A stretch of DNA of 64,000 bases from CAWGQN01 sp963824885 (GTDB lineage: Bacteria; Actinomycetota; Actinomycetes; Actinomycetales; Microbacteriaceae): positions 1-64,000 of the forward strand of contig CAWGQN010000010.1 of NCBI GenBank assembly GCA_963824885.1, in the 5' to 3' direction. A program made the translations under genes and the position numbers. Below are positions 43,114 through 52,530 of this stretch, piece after piece (position 1 is the stretch's first letter; every line of letters starts with the position of its first letter). A model generated the notes under the pieces. That model was given only the letters and a program-made list of their open reading frames with translations, had not been told where the DNA came from and did no database searches.

Positions 43114-43347
43114 TTAAGCGCGCTGGTCTTCGAGAAGCCTCGTTGACTCGTCGTGCCAACTCTGCGCAATAACGGAGAGTTTTTCCTGGTGTTTCTTGCC
43201 ATGATGAGCGCAAAAGAGAAGCTCACCACTCTTCACAACAACCCGTATATAGGCTTGAGCACCACAGCTGTCACAACGATCAGCCGCCGACAACTGGGTG
43301 TTGTCAATGTCGACCGCGGAACTCTCGTCGGTGGCAATCTGTGACAT
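43114..43347 (-). CDS. DUF7455 small zinc-ribbon protein
   Basis: 77 residues with ADRCDSCGAQAYIRVVVKSG and ELLFCAHHGKKHQEKL, giving a C-x2-C plus C-x2-H metal site. This short protein is carried between the sigA region and parE in nearly all actinobacteria. Function unknown. It is convergent with gatD (65-bp gap) and divergent from parE (206-bp gap). Confidence 0.9.
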   Translation of the reverse strand: MSQIATDESSAVDIDNTQLSAADRCDSCGAQAYIRVVVKSGELLFCAHHGKKHQEKLSVIAQSWHDESTRLLEDQRA

Positions 43348-43553
43348 GTGATGCTCCTCACAGTTTCGGGTTCGCGGAACGTGTTCACCAATCCAAGCAC
43401 GGTTGCGCTCAGAAGACGAGGCGAACTCGATTTATTTCGCTGACCGCGTAGGCGCATCGGATCGGACGCGAATGACGAACGGGACTCGACAACTCGTTAC
43501 GCTAATGGTGCCGCAGTCAATTGCGCGGCATTGCAACCGCCTAGGAGAAGTGA

Positions 43554-45635
43554 GTGGCGAACACCGACTATTCCGCTCGTCACCTCTCTGTCCTCGAGGG
43601 TCTCGAAGCGGTGCGAAAACGTCCCGGGATGTACGTTGGCTCAACCGATTCTCGGGGCCTGATGCACTGCTTGTGGGAGATTATTGACAACTCGGTCGAT
43701 GAGGCGCTCGGTGGCCACGGGAACGAAATCGACGTCACGCTCCACTCCGACGGGAGCGTTGAGGTGTGTGACCGTGCGCGGGGAATTCCGGTCGACAGCG
43801 AACCGAAAACGGGCCTCTCGGGTGTTGAGGTCGTCTTTACCAAGCTCCACGCGGGGGGAAAATTCGGATCCGGATCGTACTCCGCGTCGGGTGGGTTGCA
43901 CGGAGTTGGTGCGTCAGTCGTTAACGCACTCTCGGAACGCCTCGATGTCGAAGTTGATCGCGGTGGAAAAACGTGGGCCATGTCTTTCCGCCGTGGAGAA
44001 CCGGGGATATTCGCGGATGCGGGTCAGCCAAGTGCATTCTCACCGTTTACCCCTTTCGACAAACGGAGCGAACTGCGTGCAATTGCGGGGATCCGCAAGA
44101 ACGTCACGGGCACACGCGTGCGGTACTGGGCCGATCGCCACGTATTCAGCCCGGATGCAGAGTTTCAAACCTCGGATTTAATGGCTCGCGCACGCCAAAC
44201 GGCGTATCTTGTGCCAGGGCTGGCGCTCACAGTCCGCGACAATCGAGGTCTCGAGCCGATCTCGTCGACACTCCGGTTCCAGGGCGGAATTTCAGAGTTT
44301 GTCGAGGCGATTGCTCCAGACGACGCGCTGACCGATTTGTGGCGGCTCACGGGCACAGAATCGTTTACCGAGACGGTACCGGTACTAACAGCCGACGGCT
44401 CGCTCGTGACAACGTCACTCACGCGCGAGTGTGCCGTCGATATTGCGCTGCGGTGGGGCACCGGTTACGACACCGTCATACGGAGTTTTGCAAACATTAT
44501 CGAGACGCCAAAGGGAGGCTCTCATCAGGGTGGTTTCGAGCAAGGCTTGCTCAAGGTGATCCGCTCGCACGTTGAGCAGAACGCCCGTCGCCTTCGCGTT
44601 GGCAACGACAGACTCGAAAAAGACGACGCTCTTGCCGGCCTCACCGCGGTAATTACCGTGCGCCTCCCCGAACCACAATTTGAAGGCCAAACGAAAGAGG
44701 TGCTCGGCACTCCGGCGGTGCGAGCCATCGTCGCCCACGTCGTCCACTCGACGCTCGGCGCGCGATTTGCCTCGCGTGCGCGCGACGACAAGACTCAGGC
44801 CGCCCTCGTGCTTGAAAAAATTGTCTCCGAAATGAAGTCGAGAATTTCTGCTCGAGCTCACAAAGAAACGCAGCGCCGCAAGAATGCTCTTGAGAGTTCC
44901 TCTCTTCCCGCGAAGCTCGTGGACTGTCGCAGTCACGATGTTGACAACAGCGAACTCTTTATTGTCGAAGGAGACTCCGCACTTGGTACCGCGAAGCTCG
45001 CGCGAGACAGCGAATATCAAGCGCTTTTGCCAATCCGAGGCAAGATCTTGAACGTACAAAAGGCGTCCGTGTCGGACATGCTCTCAAATACCGAATGCGC
45101 GTCAATCATTCAAGTGATCGGTGCGGGTTCGGGGAGGTCTTTCGACACCGCGCACGCGCGATACGGAAAAATTATCATAATGAGCGATGCCGACGTTGAC
45201 GGTGCTCACATACGCACTCTTCTCTTGACCCTGATTTTTCGCTACATGCGCCCCCTGATAGACAGTGGCCGAGTCTTCGCGGCAGTTCCCCCCCTCCACC
45301 GAGTCGTCGCGATTAACACCGGGAAAAAGCCAAACGACACAATTTACACGTATTCGGAAAAGGAACTCGAGGATGTCCTTGCTCGGCTGGCGCGGAGCAA
45401 GCGGCGCTTCGTGGATCCAATACAGCGATACAAGGGGCTCGGTGAAATGGACGCCGACCAGCTCGCGACGACAACGATGGATCGTCGGCATCGTACTGTT
45501 CGGCGGGTCCGAGTCAACGACGCAGAAAATGCGAGTCGCGTGTTTGACCTGCTCATGGGAAACGACGTCGCGCCCAGAAAAGAATTCATCGTCACATCGT
45601 CGGGAAACCTTTCTCGGGAACGCATTGACGTGTGA
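43554..45635 (+). CDS. parE: Type II topoisomerase, B subunit (ParE-like)
   Basis: ATPase subunit of a GyrB/ParE-type enzyme. 693 residues from GTG 43554 with AGGAGA upstream. ATP site: LWEIIDNSVDEALGGHG, ASGGLHGVGASVVNALS. TOPRIM domain: LFIVEGDSALGTAKLARDSE and IIMSDADVDGAHIRTLLLTL. C-terminus GLGEMDADQLATTTMDRRHR. The name ParE rather than GyrB follows its position next to sigA and parC in actinobacteria. It is convergent with the A subunit, with stops overlapping by 44 bases. Confidence 0.92.
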   Translation: MANTDYSARHLSVLEGLEAVRKRPGMYVGSTDSRGLMHCLWEIIDNSVDEALGGHGNEIDVTLHSDGSVEVCDRARGIPVDSEPKTGLSGVEVVFTKLHAGGKFGSGSYSASGGLHGVGASVVNALSERLDVEVDRGGKTWAMSFRRGEPGIFADAGQPSAFSPFTPFDKRSELRAIAGIRKNVTGTRVRYWADRHVFSPDAEFQTSDLMARARQTAYLVPGLALTVRDNRGLEPISSTLRFQGGISEFVEAIAPDDALTDLWRLTGTESFTETVPVLTADGSLVTTSLTRECAVDIALRWGTGYDTVIRSFANIIETPKGGSHQGGFEQGLLKVIRSHVEQNARRLRVGNDRLEKDDALAGLTAVITVRLPEPQFEGQTKEVLGTPAVRAIVAHVVHSTLGARFASRARDDKTQAALVLEKIVSEMKSRISARAHKETQRRKNALESSSLPAKLVDCRSHDVDNSELFIVEGDSALGTAKLARDSEYQALLPIRGKILNVQKASVSDMLSNTECASIIQVIGAGSGRSFDTAHARYGKIIIMSDADVDGAHIRTLLLTLIFRYMRPLIDSGRVFAAVPPLHRVVAINTGKKPNDTIYTYSEKELEDVLARLARSKRRFVDPIQRYKGLGEMDADQLATTTMDRRHRTVRRVRVNDAENASRVFDLLMGNDVAPRKEFIVTSSGNLSRERIDV

Positions 45636-48105
45636 CGACCGCCGCGCCGATATACGCCACGTCCTCATCGAGTCGGGCTCCGGTGGCATCGCGTTTCGCC
45701 AAATTCGCGGGTAATTCTCGAATTGAGCCGTCGGCGCCCAATGAAAGTGCTGGCGCAGGACCCACCCACGCGAGCGAAATCATATCGTCGCGTCGTGTCA
45801 ACCGTTGCGCTCGAACGCCCCCGGTCGCCCGCCCCTTCGCGGGGAACTCGGAAAATGATGAGAGCTTTGCACTCCCCGCGCCCGCGCCCTCGAGGGTATG
45901 GCCATTTGATGCAATCGTGGCAACCACAATTGCGGGATTCGGGGGACCGGGAACGACCCCGAAAAACAGCGCGTCCGCGTGTTCAGCAAGTCTGATCCCG
46001 GTCATTCCTCCCGCGGAATAGTGCTGAGGTCGCACCGTTGAGCCGGAAAAGCGCAACAGTTGTGCATCGCTCGTAATAAAAACGAGTTCGTCGCTATCGG
46101 CGCACGGCGCGGCGCCGATGACCGTGTCGCCCGTTTTTAACGCAATAACGTCAAAAATTGGCCTTTTGGGGTAGTTGCCTGGGCGTACTCGCTTGGTCAC
46201 GCCGTGCTTGGTACCGAGGGCGATCGGTACGTCAGAATCGAGTGACACAAGCGAAAGAACTCGCTCACCCGACTGATCAAGTGGGAGATAGTCGCTCTCT
46301 CGAACACCCGCGCCGAGTGTCACGAATGTCGACGGCACGACGGGCAGGTCGACCGGCGAAAAACGGAGCAACCGGCCCGCCGACGTGATGGCGCCAATTT
46401 CGGTGCGGCTTGTGGTTTCTAAACGCGAGAGGAGCGCATCGTGCGACGCGCGGCGGAGGGTGGCAGAATCGCTCGCGCGATTTTCATGTCCGTCCGCCCG
46501 ATCAACTCGAATCAATCGGCCAGTTGAACTCAAATACACCGTCGAGGGGGAGTCAACGATTTCGAGTGATCTCCGGATATTTCCTGATCGAGGCGCGGCG
46601 ACGCCCGGTTGTTCCTTGACCAGATGAGTACGGCGCGGAGTTCCAAATTTTTTCGCGACCGCCTCAAGCTCATCGCACACTGTTTCGGCGATGAGGTGGT
46701 TCGAACGCAGCAGTGCTTCGAGCTCGTCGATTTCGGTGCGTAGCGTGTCGCGTTCCCCTTCGAGTTCGAGGCGAGAAACGCGAGTCAGGCGCCGAAGTCG
46801 CAACTCAAGGAGGTACTCTGCCTGGACGACACTCAAGCCAAAGGCGGCAATTAGCTTTGCTTGTGCCGCGGCCGAGTCATCGCTTCCCCTGATTACCCGG
46901 ATAACCTCGTCAATGTTGAGAATCGCGATGAGCAACCCGTCCACGAGGTGTAGACGTTCTCGGCGGCGGGTCAACCGATATTTTGATCGACGGGTGACGA
47001 CATCGACACGATGGTTGACGTAGACGCGAAGCAGTTCGTGGAGTCCGAGGGTTCGAGGACGGCCGTTCACCAACGCAACGTTGTTGATGTGAAAAGACTC
47101 TTCGAGGGGCGTGTGTCGATAGAGCTGGTCGAGAACCGCGTGTGCGTCGAAGCCCGTCTTGACGCCGATAACGAGACGCAATCCATTGGCTCGATCAGTG
47201 AGGTCGGTCACGTCGGAGATTCCCACCAGTTTCTTCGATCCAACACCGTCTTTAATTTTCTCGATTACCCTTTCTGGTCCGACCAGATACGGCAACTCGG
47301 TCACAACAATGCCGGTCTTGCGGGGTGTAATCGCGTCTATCGAGACGCGCGCGCGGGTTTTGAACGCGCCTCGGCCAGTTGCATATGCCTCGGCGATTCC
47401 GTCAAGACCGACAATCGTTCCCCCCGTCGGAAGATCCGGGCCGGGCATAAATTCGATGAGTTCTTGGAGGGTCGCTTCGGGGTGTCGAATGAGATATGTC
47501 GCCGCCCCGACCACCTCCACGAGACTGTGCGGGGCCATATTAGTTGCCATACCAACGGCGATTCCGCTTGCCCCGTTCACGAGAAGATTGGGAAATGCCG
47601 AAGGAAGCACATCGGGTTGTACGAGCTGATTGTCATAGTTCGGGACGAAATCCACGACGTCTTCGTCGAGGTTTTCCGTCATAGCGAGTGCCGCGATCGC
47701 GAGCCGAGCTTCTGTATACCGAGCGGCGGCGGGACCATCATCGAGAGACCCAAAGTTGCCATGGCCGTCAATTAATGGGACTCGCATGGTGAACTCTTGA
47801 GTCAACCGAACCAGCGAGTCATAAATTGATGCGTCGCCGTGGGGATGGAGTTTTCCCATCACTTCACCGGTGACGCGGGCCGACTTGACGTGTCCGCGCT
47901 CGGGGCGCAAGCCCATTTCCGACATTTGGTAGAGAATTCGCCGCTGAACGGGCTTGAGTCCGTCACGCGCATCCGGCAGGGCTCTGGAATAGATGACCGA
48001 GTACGCGTATTCGAGGAACGAATTCTGCATCTCGTCCGAAACGTCGATCTCCTCGATTCGTTCGGTCGCTGGTGGTGAAGGAGTCCGCGATGCGGGTGGG
48101 CTCAT
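45592..48105 (-). CDS. parC: Type II topoisomerase, A subunit (ParC-like)
   Basis: DNA-cleaving subunit, 837 residues from ATG 48105; the frame extends 98 codons further upstream without similarity. N-terminal EYAYSVIYSRALPDARDGLK, then KLHPHGDASIYDSLVRLTQE and the catalytic Tyr in PAAARYTEARLAIAAL. The drug-resistance position equivalent to E. coli GyrA Ser83 is Ala. The C-terminal beta-pinwheel has six degenerate blades; the GyrA-box position reads FPAKGRATGGVRAQR, so it is the ParC-type rather than the supercoiling gyrase form. The long convergent overlap with parE means the two mRNAs are partly antisense. Confidence 0.92.
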   Translation of the reverse strand: MSPPASRTPSPPATERIEEIDVSDEMQNSFLEYAYSVIYSRALPDARDGLKPVQRRILYQMSEMGLRPERGHVKSARVTGEVMGKLHPHGDASIYDSLVRLTQEFTMRVPLIDGHGNFGSLDDGPAAARYTEARLAIAALAMTENLDEDVVDFVPNYDNQLVQPDVLPSAFPNLLVNGASGIAVGMATNMAPHSLVEVVGAATYLIRHPEATLQELIEFMPGPDLPTGGTIVGLDGIAEAYATGRGAFKTRARVSIDAITPRKTGIVVTELPYLVGPERVIEKIKDGVGSKKLVGISDVTDLTDRANGLRLVIGVKTGFDAHAVLDQLYRHTPLEESFHINNVALVNGRPRTLGLHELLRVYVNHRVDVVTRRSKYRLTRRRERLHLVDGLLIAILNIDEVIRVIRGSDDSAAAQAKLIAAFGLSVVQAEYLLELRLRRLTRVSRLELEGERDTLRTEIDELEALLRSNHLIAETVCDELEAVAKKFGTPRRTHLVKEQPGVAAPRSGNIRRSLEIVDSPSTVYLSSTGRLIRVDRADGHENRASDSATLRRASHDALLSRLETTSRTEIGAITSAGRLLRFSPVDLPVVPSTFVTLGAGVRESDYLPLDQSGERVLSLVSLDSDVPIALGTKHGVTKRVRPGNYPKRPIFDVIALKTGDTVIGAAPCADSDELVFITSDAQLLRFSGSTVRPQHYSAGGMTGIRLAEHADALFFGVVPGPPNPAIVVATIASNGHTLEGAGAGSAKLSSFSEFPAKGRATGGVRAQRLTRRDDMISLAWVGPAPALSLGADGSIRELPANLAKRDATGARLDEDVAYIGAAVVTRQCVPEKGFPTM

Positions 48106-48172
48106 GGTGGTCTCTTTGTTTGTTTGTGGCGGCATCGGACGGTGACGAGAGCGCTGTGGCAGACTGGGCGCA

Positions 48173-49327
48173 ATGCCCTTCATGCTACCGGCCAGGTCGT
48201 TAAGCGAGCCAGGCCTGTCCGACGTCCTTCGGTCGTGCATCGATTCGGTCAGGGGACATGATTCGGCGTTGGGGCTTCCGACCGTTGACCGCGCAGTCCT
48301 TGTCTTGGCCGACGGGCTGGGCGCAGCGAACATGAGGGCGCGCTCGGGGCACGCGCGATTTTTGGCTCCTCGATTGACCGGGAGTTCAACGGGATACACG
48401 GTTTTTCCTTCGACGACGGCCGCCGCAATTGCCTCGTTGACGACGGGAGCGCCCCCCGGCGTTCATGGTTTGGTGGGATATCGAGTGCTCGACGCGTATC
48501 GGGACCGAATAGTCAATCAGCTGACCGGCTGGGATGATCACATGATTCCGGAAACGTGGCAGCTGAGCCAAACACTGTTTGATTACGCGGCAACCGTGGG
48601 TATATCTAGTGCGGCCATTGGACCCCGGCGCTATAGCGGTTCAGGATTTTCGCGCGCGGTCCTTCGAGGCGCGCGCTACATTTCCGCAGAGACCGTCGCG
48701 GACCGGTTCGCGACCGTGCATGACCTTTTCAGACACACCGACACTCGAATCGTCTACGTGTATGTTCCCGAACTCGATATGGCCGCGCACGCAACCGGGT
48801 GGGAATCCGAGGGGTGGCTGCGCGGCCTCGAAGCACTCGACGCGGAAGTGGCCGAACTTGATTCGCGTTTGGGAAATCGAGACGGCCTCATTGTCACTGC
48901 TGACCACGGCATCGTCGATGTTCCGCGGCGCGGCCACGTCGTTTTTGGGACATCCGACCGGGATCACCGCCTTGATGGCGTTCGCCATGTGGGCGGAGAC
49001 CCGCGGTGCCTTCAACTGTACTTGCGCGCGAGTGCCAGTGAGGCGGAGCGGAACGTCGTCCGTGATACGTGGAGCGCTGCTCACCGAGACATCGCATGGG
49101 TTCTTACGCGCGAAGACGCGATCAGCGCCGGATTATTTGGGAGCGTAGACAAACGCGTCACTGATCGCATCGGCGATGTCATCATTGCGGCGCGTCACGG
49201 AGTCGCCTTTTACGATGGCACGCGAGAGAACGACCCGTCACGCGCGATGGTTGGTCATCACGGTTCGATGACGCGTGAAGAAACCGCAATACCCGTTCTT
49301 CGTTGTGGTGCCTTTTCACTCGGCTAG
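48173..49327 (+). CDS. Alkaline-phosphatase-superfamily phosphodiesterase/nucleotide pyrophosphatase
   Basis: 384 residues. Metal and nucleophile region: AVLVLADGLGAANM and TVFPSTTAAAIASLTTGAPP (nucleophile Thr/Ser), then IVYVYVPELDMAAHATGWES and LIVTADHGIVDVPRRG with Asp-His ligands, and AMVGHHGSMTREE at the end. No signal peptide is obvious, suggesting a cytosolic hydrolase of phosphate mono- or diesters. The substrate is unknown. This gene occupies the same place between parC and sepH in other Micrococcales. Confidence 0.87.
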   Translation: MPFMLPARSLSEPGLSDVLRSCIDSVRGHDSALGLPTVDRAVLVLADGLGAANMRARSGHARFLAPRLTGSSTGYTVFPSTTAAAIASLTTGAPPGVHGLVGYRVLDAYRDRIVNQLTGWDDHMIPETWQLSQTLFDYAATVGISSAAIGPRRYSGSGFSRAVLRGARYISAETVADRFATVHDLFRHTDTRIVYVYVPELDMAAHATGWESEGWLRGLEALDAEVAELDSRLGNRDGLIVTADHGIVDVPRRGHVVFGTSDRDHRLDGVRHVGGDPRCLQLYLRASASEAERNVVRDTWSAAHRDIAWVLTREDAISAGLFGSVDKRVTDRIGDVIIAARHGVAFYDGTRENDPSRAMVGHHGSMTREETAIPVLRCGAFSLG

Positions 49328-49331
49328 AGCG

Positions 49332-50429
49332 TCATGCGAGATCATTGTCTGTTCGCGCCCCAAAGACAATCTCGTCCCAGCTCGGCATGCTCGCTCTGCC
49401 CTTGTTGGTGACCCGCTGTTGCGGCCCCGTGGTGGACGGCGACGGCGTGATTCGCTGTTTTCGCACGGGAGTCGCCTCGGTGTCGAATAGGCTCGCGGGG
49501 ATCTCGGTTGTTGATTGCGTGTCGTGGGATGCGTGGGCATGCTGGTTCCTTGATTCGGCTGTAACCGGAGACGCGGGTGACTCGCGTTCGCCCCGCCTTC
49601 GTCGCAATGCGTCGAGAAGGTCAGCAGTTTGACCCGTGTCATTGTCGGCCGGCGGCGCCTCCCGATTGATGGCAGCGTTGTTGACCGCCTCTCGGTTCCC
49701 CGCCGTCGCCGTGCGTCCGTAGGGAAGTGGCTCAATTGTGGGCACGGAGTCGTCAATTGCGCTCGGCGAGCCAGGCTCGCGCAGAACGAACGCGCCACTG
49801 TCAAAACGTGAGTTGTCTGCGTGCGCCGGTTCTGCACGGACCGCGCGCAAACGAGGAATGAGGGGAGCACGAGTTTCCGTCTGTTGTGACAGCATCGTCG
49901 CTTCGGAATTGAGAGGCGCCAGCGCGTGTTTCTTCGGTTCGAAGCTCCACCGCGCGTCATGATCAATTTCATCCACGGTAAACGCAAGTTTGATAATCCA
50001 ACCACCATCGTGTTCTTTCCAACTTGCCCAACGCTCGCCGTCCGCGCCGAGCGAAGCGAGTCGTCGGTGAATCACTTTTCCGAATCCGGTACCGTTCTGT
50101 CCCGTGTGGTCGTCCGCATCCGCGTTCACAAGAACCTGGAGAGCCGTGGAGACCACAAAATCGCGCTCTGCCACGATTGGTCCCTCAAAACGTTGAACGT
50201 ATTCGAGAGAGGCGCCGGTGAGCGAGGCAACATCGTCTGCCGACATGCCGGACCGAATATGGGCTTGAATCTCGCGAGGCGGAGGCTTGCGGCTCGATGC
50301 ATTATCAAGCGGGCGCGTTCTGAGCCTCAACTGGAGTGCCTCATCAATTGGGATCCGAAATCGACTGCCGTCGTCCGCGATGGTGAACAACGCGTCACTC
50401 TCGACGCCGATTACCTTCAAGTCCTGCAT
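49332..50429 (-). CDS. sepH: Septation protein SepH
   Basis: 365 residues. The N-terminal DUF3071 domain begins MQDLKVIGVESDALFTIADD, and the helix-turn-helix-like PPREIQAHIRSGMSADDVAS follows. The rest is a long Ala/Arg/Pro-rich disordered tail. SepH promotes FtsZ assembly in Streptomyces and mycobacteria through this N-terminal domain. The gene is convergent with the phosphodiesterase (five bases apart), and the 200 bp upstream are shared with divergent DUF4193. Confidence 0.92.
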   Translation of the reverse strand: MQDLKVIGVESDALFTIADDGSRFRIPIDEALQLRLRTRPLDNASSRKPPPREIQAHIRSGMSADDVASLTGASLEYVQRFEGPIVAERDFVVSTALQVLVNADADDHTGQNGTGFGKVIHRRLASLGADGERWASWKEHDGGWIIKLAFTVDEIDHDARWSFEPKKHALAPLNSEATMLSQQTETRAPLIPRLRAVRAEPAHADNSRFDSGAFVLREPGSPSAIDDSVPTIEPLPYGRTATAGNREAVNNAAINREAPPADNDTGQTADLLDALRRRRGERESPASPVTAESRNQHAHASHDTQSTTEIPASLFDTEATPVRKQRITPSPSTTGPQQRVTNKGRASMPSWDEIVFGARTDNDLA

Positions 50430-50630
50430 TATTTAAAAACCTTTCGCTGGCGCGTACGTCGAAAGAATCTCACGGACACCCGCTATTTTGGAGGAAAAGA
50501 AGTGGCGCGCCGCAAGATCAAATGTTCGCCACAGGGAAACCATTCACTAATTGGTTTGCTATTCGGCACAGTTTGATGCAAACTATGCCCGCCGATTTGT
50601 TCGGTATTGGTTACGAGAAGTGGATTGGGC

Positions 50631-50924
50631 ATGGCAACTGACTACGATGCGCCGAGGAAGACCGAAGACGACTCCGAGTCGATCGAGGCGCTTAAGGAGC
50701 GAGTTCCCGACAAGATGTCTGGCGTGGTTGATGTCGACGACGCCGACAATCCCGGTGGATTTGAGCTTCCGGGTGCGGACCTATCAGACCTCGACCTCGA
50801 CGTCGTCGTGTTACCGCCTCAAGCGGACGAATTCACGTGCGTGAGTTGTTTCCTTGTGAAACATCGATCCCAAATTGATCACGAGGAAAAACTTGGCGCG
50901 GTGTGCCTCGAGTGCGCGCTTTAG
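50631..50924 (+). CDS. DUF4193 small zinc-binding protein
   Basis: 97 residues: acidic N-terminal half, then FTCVSCFLVKHRSQIDHEEK and VCLECAL, giving two C-x2-C pairs likely to bind zinc. It is an actinobacterial family of unknown function that travels with sepH, DUF3093 and dut. ATG 50631 is preferred over a GTG at 50607 by family length. A short palindrome AGTTTG-ATG-CAAACT at 50570-50584 lies in the promoter region. Confidence 0.92.
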   Translation: MATDYDAPRKTEDDSESIEALKERVPDKMSGVVDVDDADNPGGFELPGADLSDLDLDVVVLPPQADEFTCVSCFLVKHRSQIDHEEKLGAVCLECAL

Positions 50925-50939
50925 TCCACGGGTTCTTCT

Positions 50940-51383
50940 TTATTGATCCTGAATCCCGTTGATTGCCGATGCCAAGGAACGCGGGTGTCGCGTCGAGATT
51001 GCCCAGTAGGGCACCGCGTCATCGGGGTCAACGATGGGAACAACGACCACTCCATCGAGAGTTCCGCGTAAAAGAAGCCACGCGCGGGCGTCTAGGCTCG
51101 GTCCCCGGTGGGCAGTTGCGCTGGGTCCCCAATGCCCAGTCGCCTCGCCAACGTGGTCGAGGGAAATTTCCGCGCGACCCGCGCGAAGCGTGTCGTTGGC
51201 GACTTCTACCAGTGGCGACGTGGTCAGAAGCGACGCGACACTTGCGCCGTAGAGAACGATCGCGACGCCAATACCGACCGGAAGGGATATCGGCGCGAAA
51301 ACCAGCACGCTCGCGGGGATCACGAGCGCCGTCGACAAGAAAAGCCACGGGGAAGGCCACAGACGCTCTCGATAGGTGGGCAT
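50940..51383 (-). CDS. DUF3093 membrane protein
   Basis: 147 residues. It opens YRERLWPSPWLFLSTALVIP with two membrane helices within residues 12-60, followed by a small cytosolic domain (LVEVANDTLRAGRAEISLDH, ARAWLLLRGTLDGVVVVPI). Typical of DUF3093, located beside dut in actinobacteria. Function unknown. It is divergent from dut with 38 bp between starts and convergent with DUF4193. Confidence 0.9.
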   Translation of the reverse strand: MPTYRERLWPSPWLFLSTALVIPASVLVFAPISLPVGIGVAIVLYGASVASLLTTSPLVEVANDTLRAGRAEISLDHVGEATGHWGPSATAHRGPSLDARAWLLLRGTLDGVVVVPIVDPDDAVPYWAISTRHPRSLASAINGIQDQ

Positions 51384-51421
51384 GTTCCTATTCGATCAGA
51401 ATTCTGGACTACCCTCGACTC

Positions 51422-51874
51422 GTGGTTGAAAACGTCGACGTCTTGATCGCAGCTCGGGAGATTCCTGCGTATTCCCATCCGGGCGATGCTGGCGCTGATC
51501 TCATGACCGTCGAGGCGGTATCCCTCGCTCCAGGGGAACGCGTGACGGTAGGAACAGGCGCGGCAATTGCCTTGCCCGATGGTTATGTAGGATTTGTGGT
51601 TCCGCGAAGCGGCCTCGCGGCACAACACGGCGTCACAATTGTCAATTCGCCTGGAACAATCGACGCGGGTTATCGTGGCGAAATCAAAGTAACGCTGCTC
51701 AATACCGATTCCGAGCGATCATATTCGCTGTCGGCACGCGATCGAATTGCTCAACTCATCGTGATGCCGGTCAGCCGAGCGAGATTTATTCCGGTAGAAA
51801 TGTTGCCGGGCACGCACCGGGGTCATCGAGGTCACGGTTCGACCGGTACCACCGTGATCCAACGAGGAGAATGA
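51422..51874 (+). CDS. dut: dUTP diphosphatase
   Basis: Hydrolyses dUTP to dUMP, keeping uracil out of DNA. 150 residues from GTG 51422. The five trimeric-dUTPase motifs are in order: HPGDAGADLM, VVPRSGLAAQHGV, NSPGTIDAGYRGEIKVTLLN with the catalytic Asp, RIAQLIV, and RGHRGHGSTGTT. The stop overlaps the DUF3710 start (ATGA), so they are coupled. A much longer upstream frame is a shadow of DUF3093. Confidence 0.94.
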   Translation: MVENVDVLIAAREIPAYSHPGDAGADLMTVEAVSLAPGERVTVGTGAAIALPDGYVGFVVPRSGLAAQHGVTIVNSPGTIDAGYRGEIKVTLLNTDSERSYSLSARDRIAQLIVMPVSRARFIPVEMLPGTHRGHRGHGSTGTTVIQRGE

Positions 51875-52503
51875 GCGTGACCACTACGGAATTTGATCCC
51901 CCAGATGAAAACTTCACGGCGAAATCGGCGCCTCCCAACCGAGAAACGAGCGGGCCCCTCGATGAATCCGAGGCAAATCCCGTCCGCCCCTACGTTGACT
52001 TGGGGGGCGTCAAGATTTTGCCGCGCGAGGGATTACACTTGCGTCTCGAGGTCGAGGAGGGAACGGCGCGGGTCATTGCGGTTGGCCTTGACTTTGCGAA
52101 CTCGACTCTTCAGGTACAGCCGTTCGCCGCACCTCGCTCAAACGGCCTGTGGCACGAAATTCGAGCGCAGATCGCAGACCAAATCACCAAGCAGGGCGGA
52201 GATATCTCCGAGCGCGACGGGGTGTTCGGTCCCGAGCTCGTGGCACAAATGCCTACGGCGCCGGGGAGCGGGTCGCCCGATTCAACTCGAATTGCGCGGT
52301 TCATTGGCGTTGATGGGCCACGATGGTTTTTGCGTGGCGTCATCGCCGGGGACGGTGCGGTCAATGGTGATGTCGGTGCGCAACTAGACGATCTATTTCG
52401 AAGTATCGTAGTGGTTCGAGGTTCATCGCCGATGCCTCCGCGTGACCTTATCCCATTGCGCATGCCATCAGATTCAAGCGATGGCGCGTCGTCATCGCTC
52501 TAG
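51871..52503 (+). CDS. DUF3710 protein
   Basis: 210 residues. Recognised by YVDLGGVKILPREGLHLRLE and VIAVGLDFANSTLQVQPFAA, then GLWHEIRAQIADQITKQGG and RFIGVDGPRWFLRGVIAGDG. It is an actinobacterial family of unknown function, always near dut and DUF3159. Charged N-terminal tail, no membrane segment. The start is coupled to the dut stop. Confidence 0.92.
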   Translation: MSVTTTEFDPPDENFTAKSAPPNRETSGPLDESEANPVRPYVDLGGVKILPREGLHLRLEVEEGTARVIAVGLDFANSTLQVQPFAAPRSNGLWHEIRAQIADQITKQGGDISERDGVFGPELVAQMPTAPGSGSPDSTRIARFIGVDGPRWFLRGVIAGDGAVNGDVGAQLDDLFRSIVVVRGSSPMPPRDLIPLRMPSDSSDGASSSL

Positions 52504-52530
52504 TGTGATCGTTTCAAGTGGGGGTCGGCA

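Noticed and set aside
48106..48399. 98-codon upstream extension of parC
   Set aside because: It has no similarity to the family and covers the start of the divergent phosphodiesterase gene; ATG 48105 gives the normal N-terminus.
50963..51421. N-terminal extension of dut by about 150 codons
   Set aside because: It is the complement of DUF3093, is Arg-rich, and dUTPase similarity begins only at GTG 51422.
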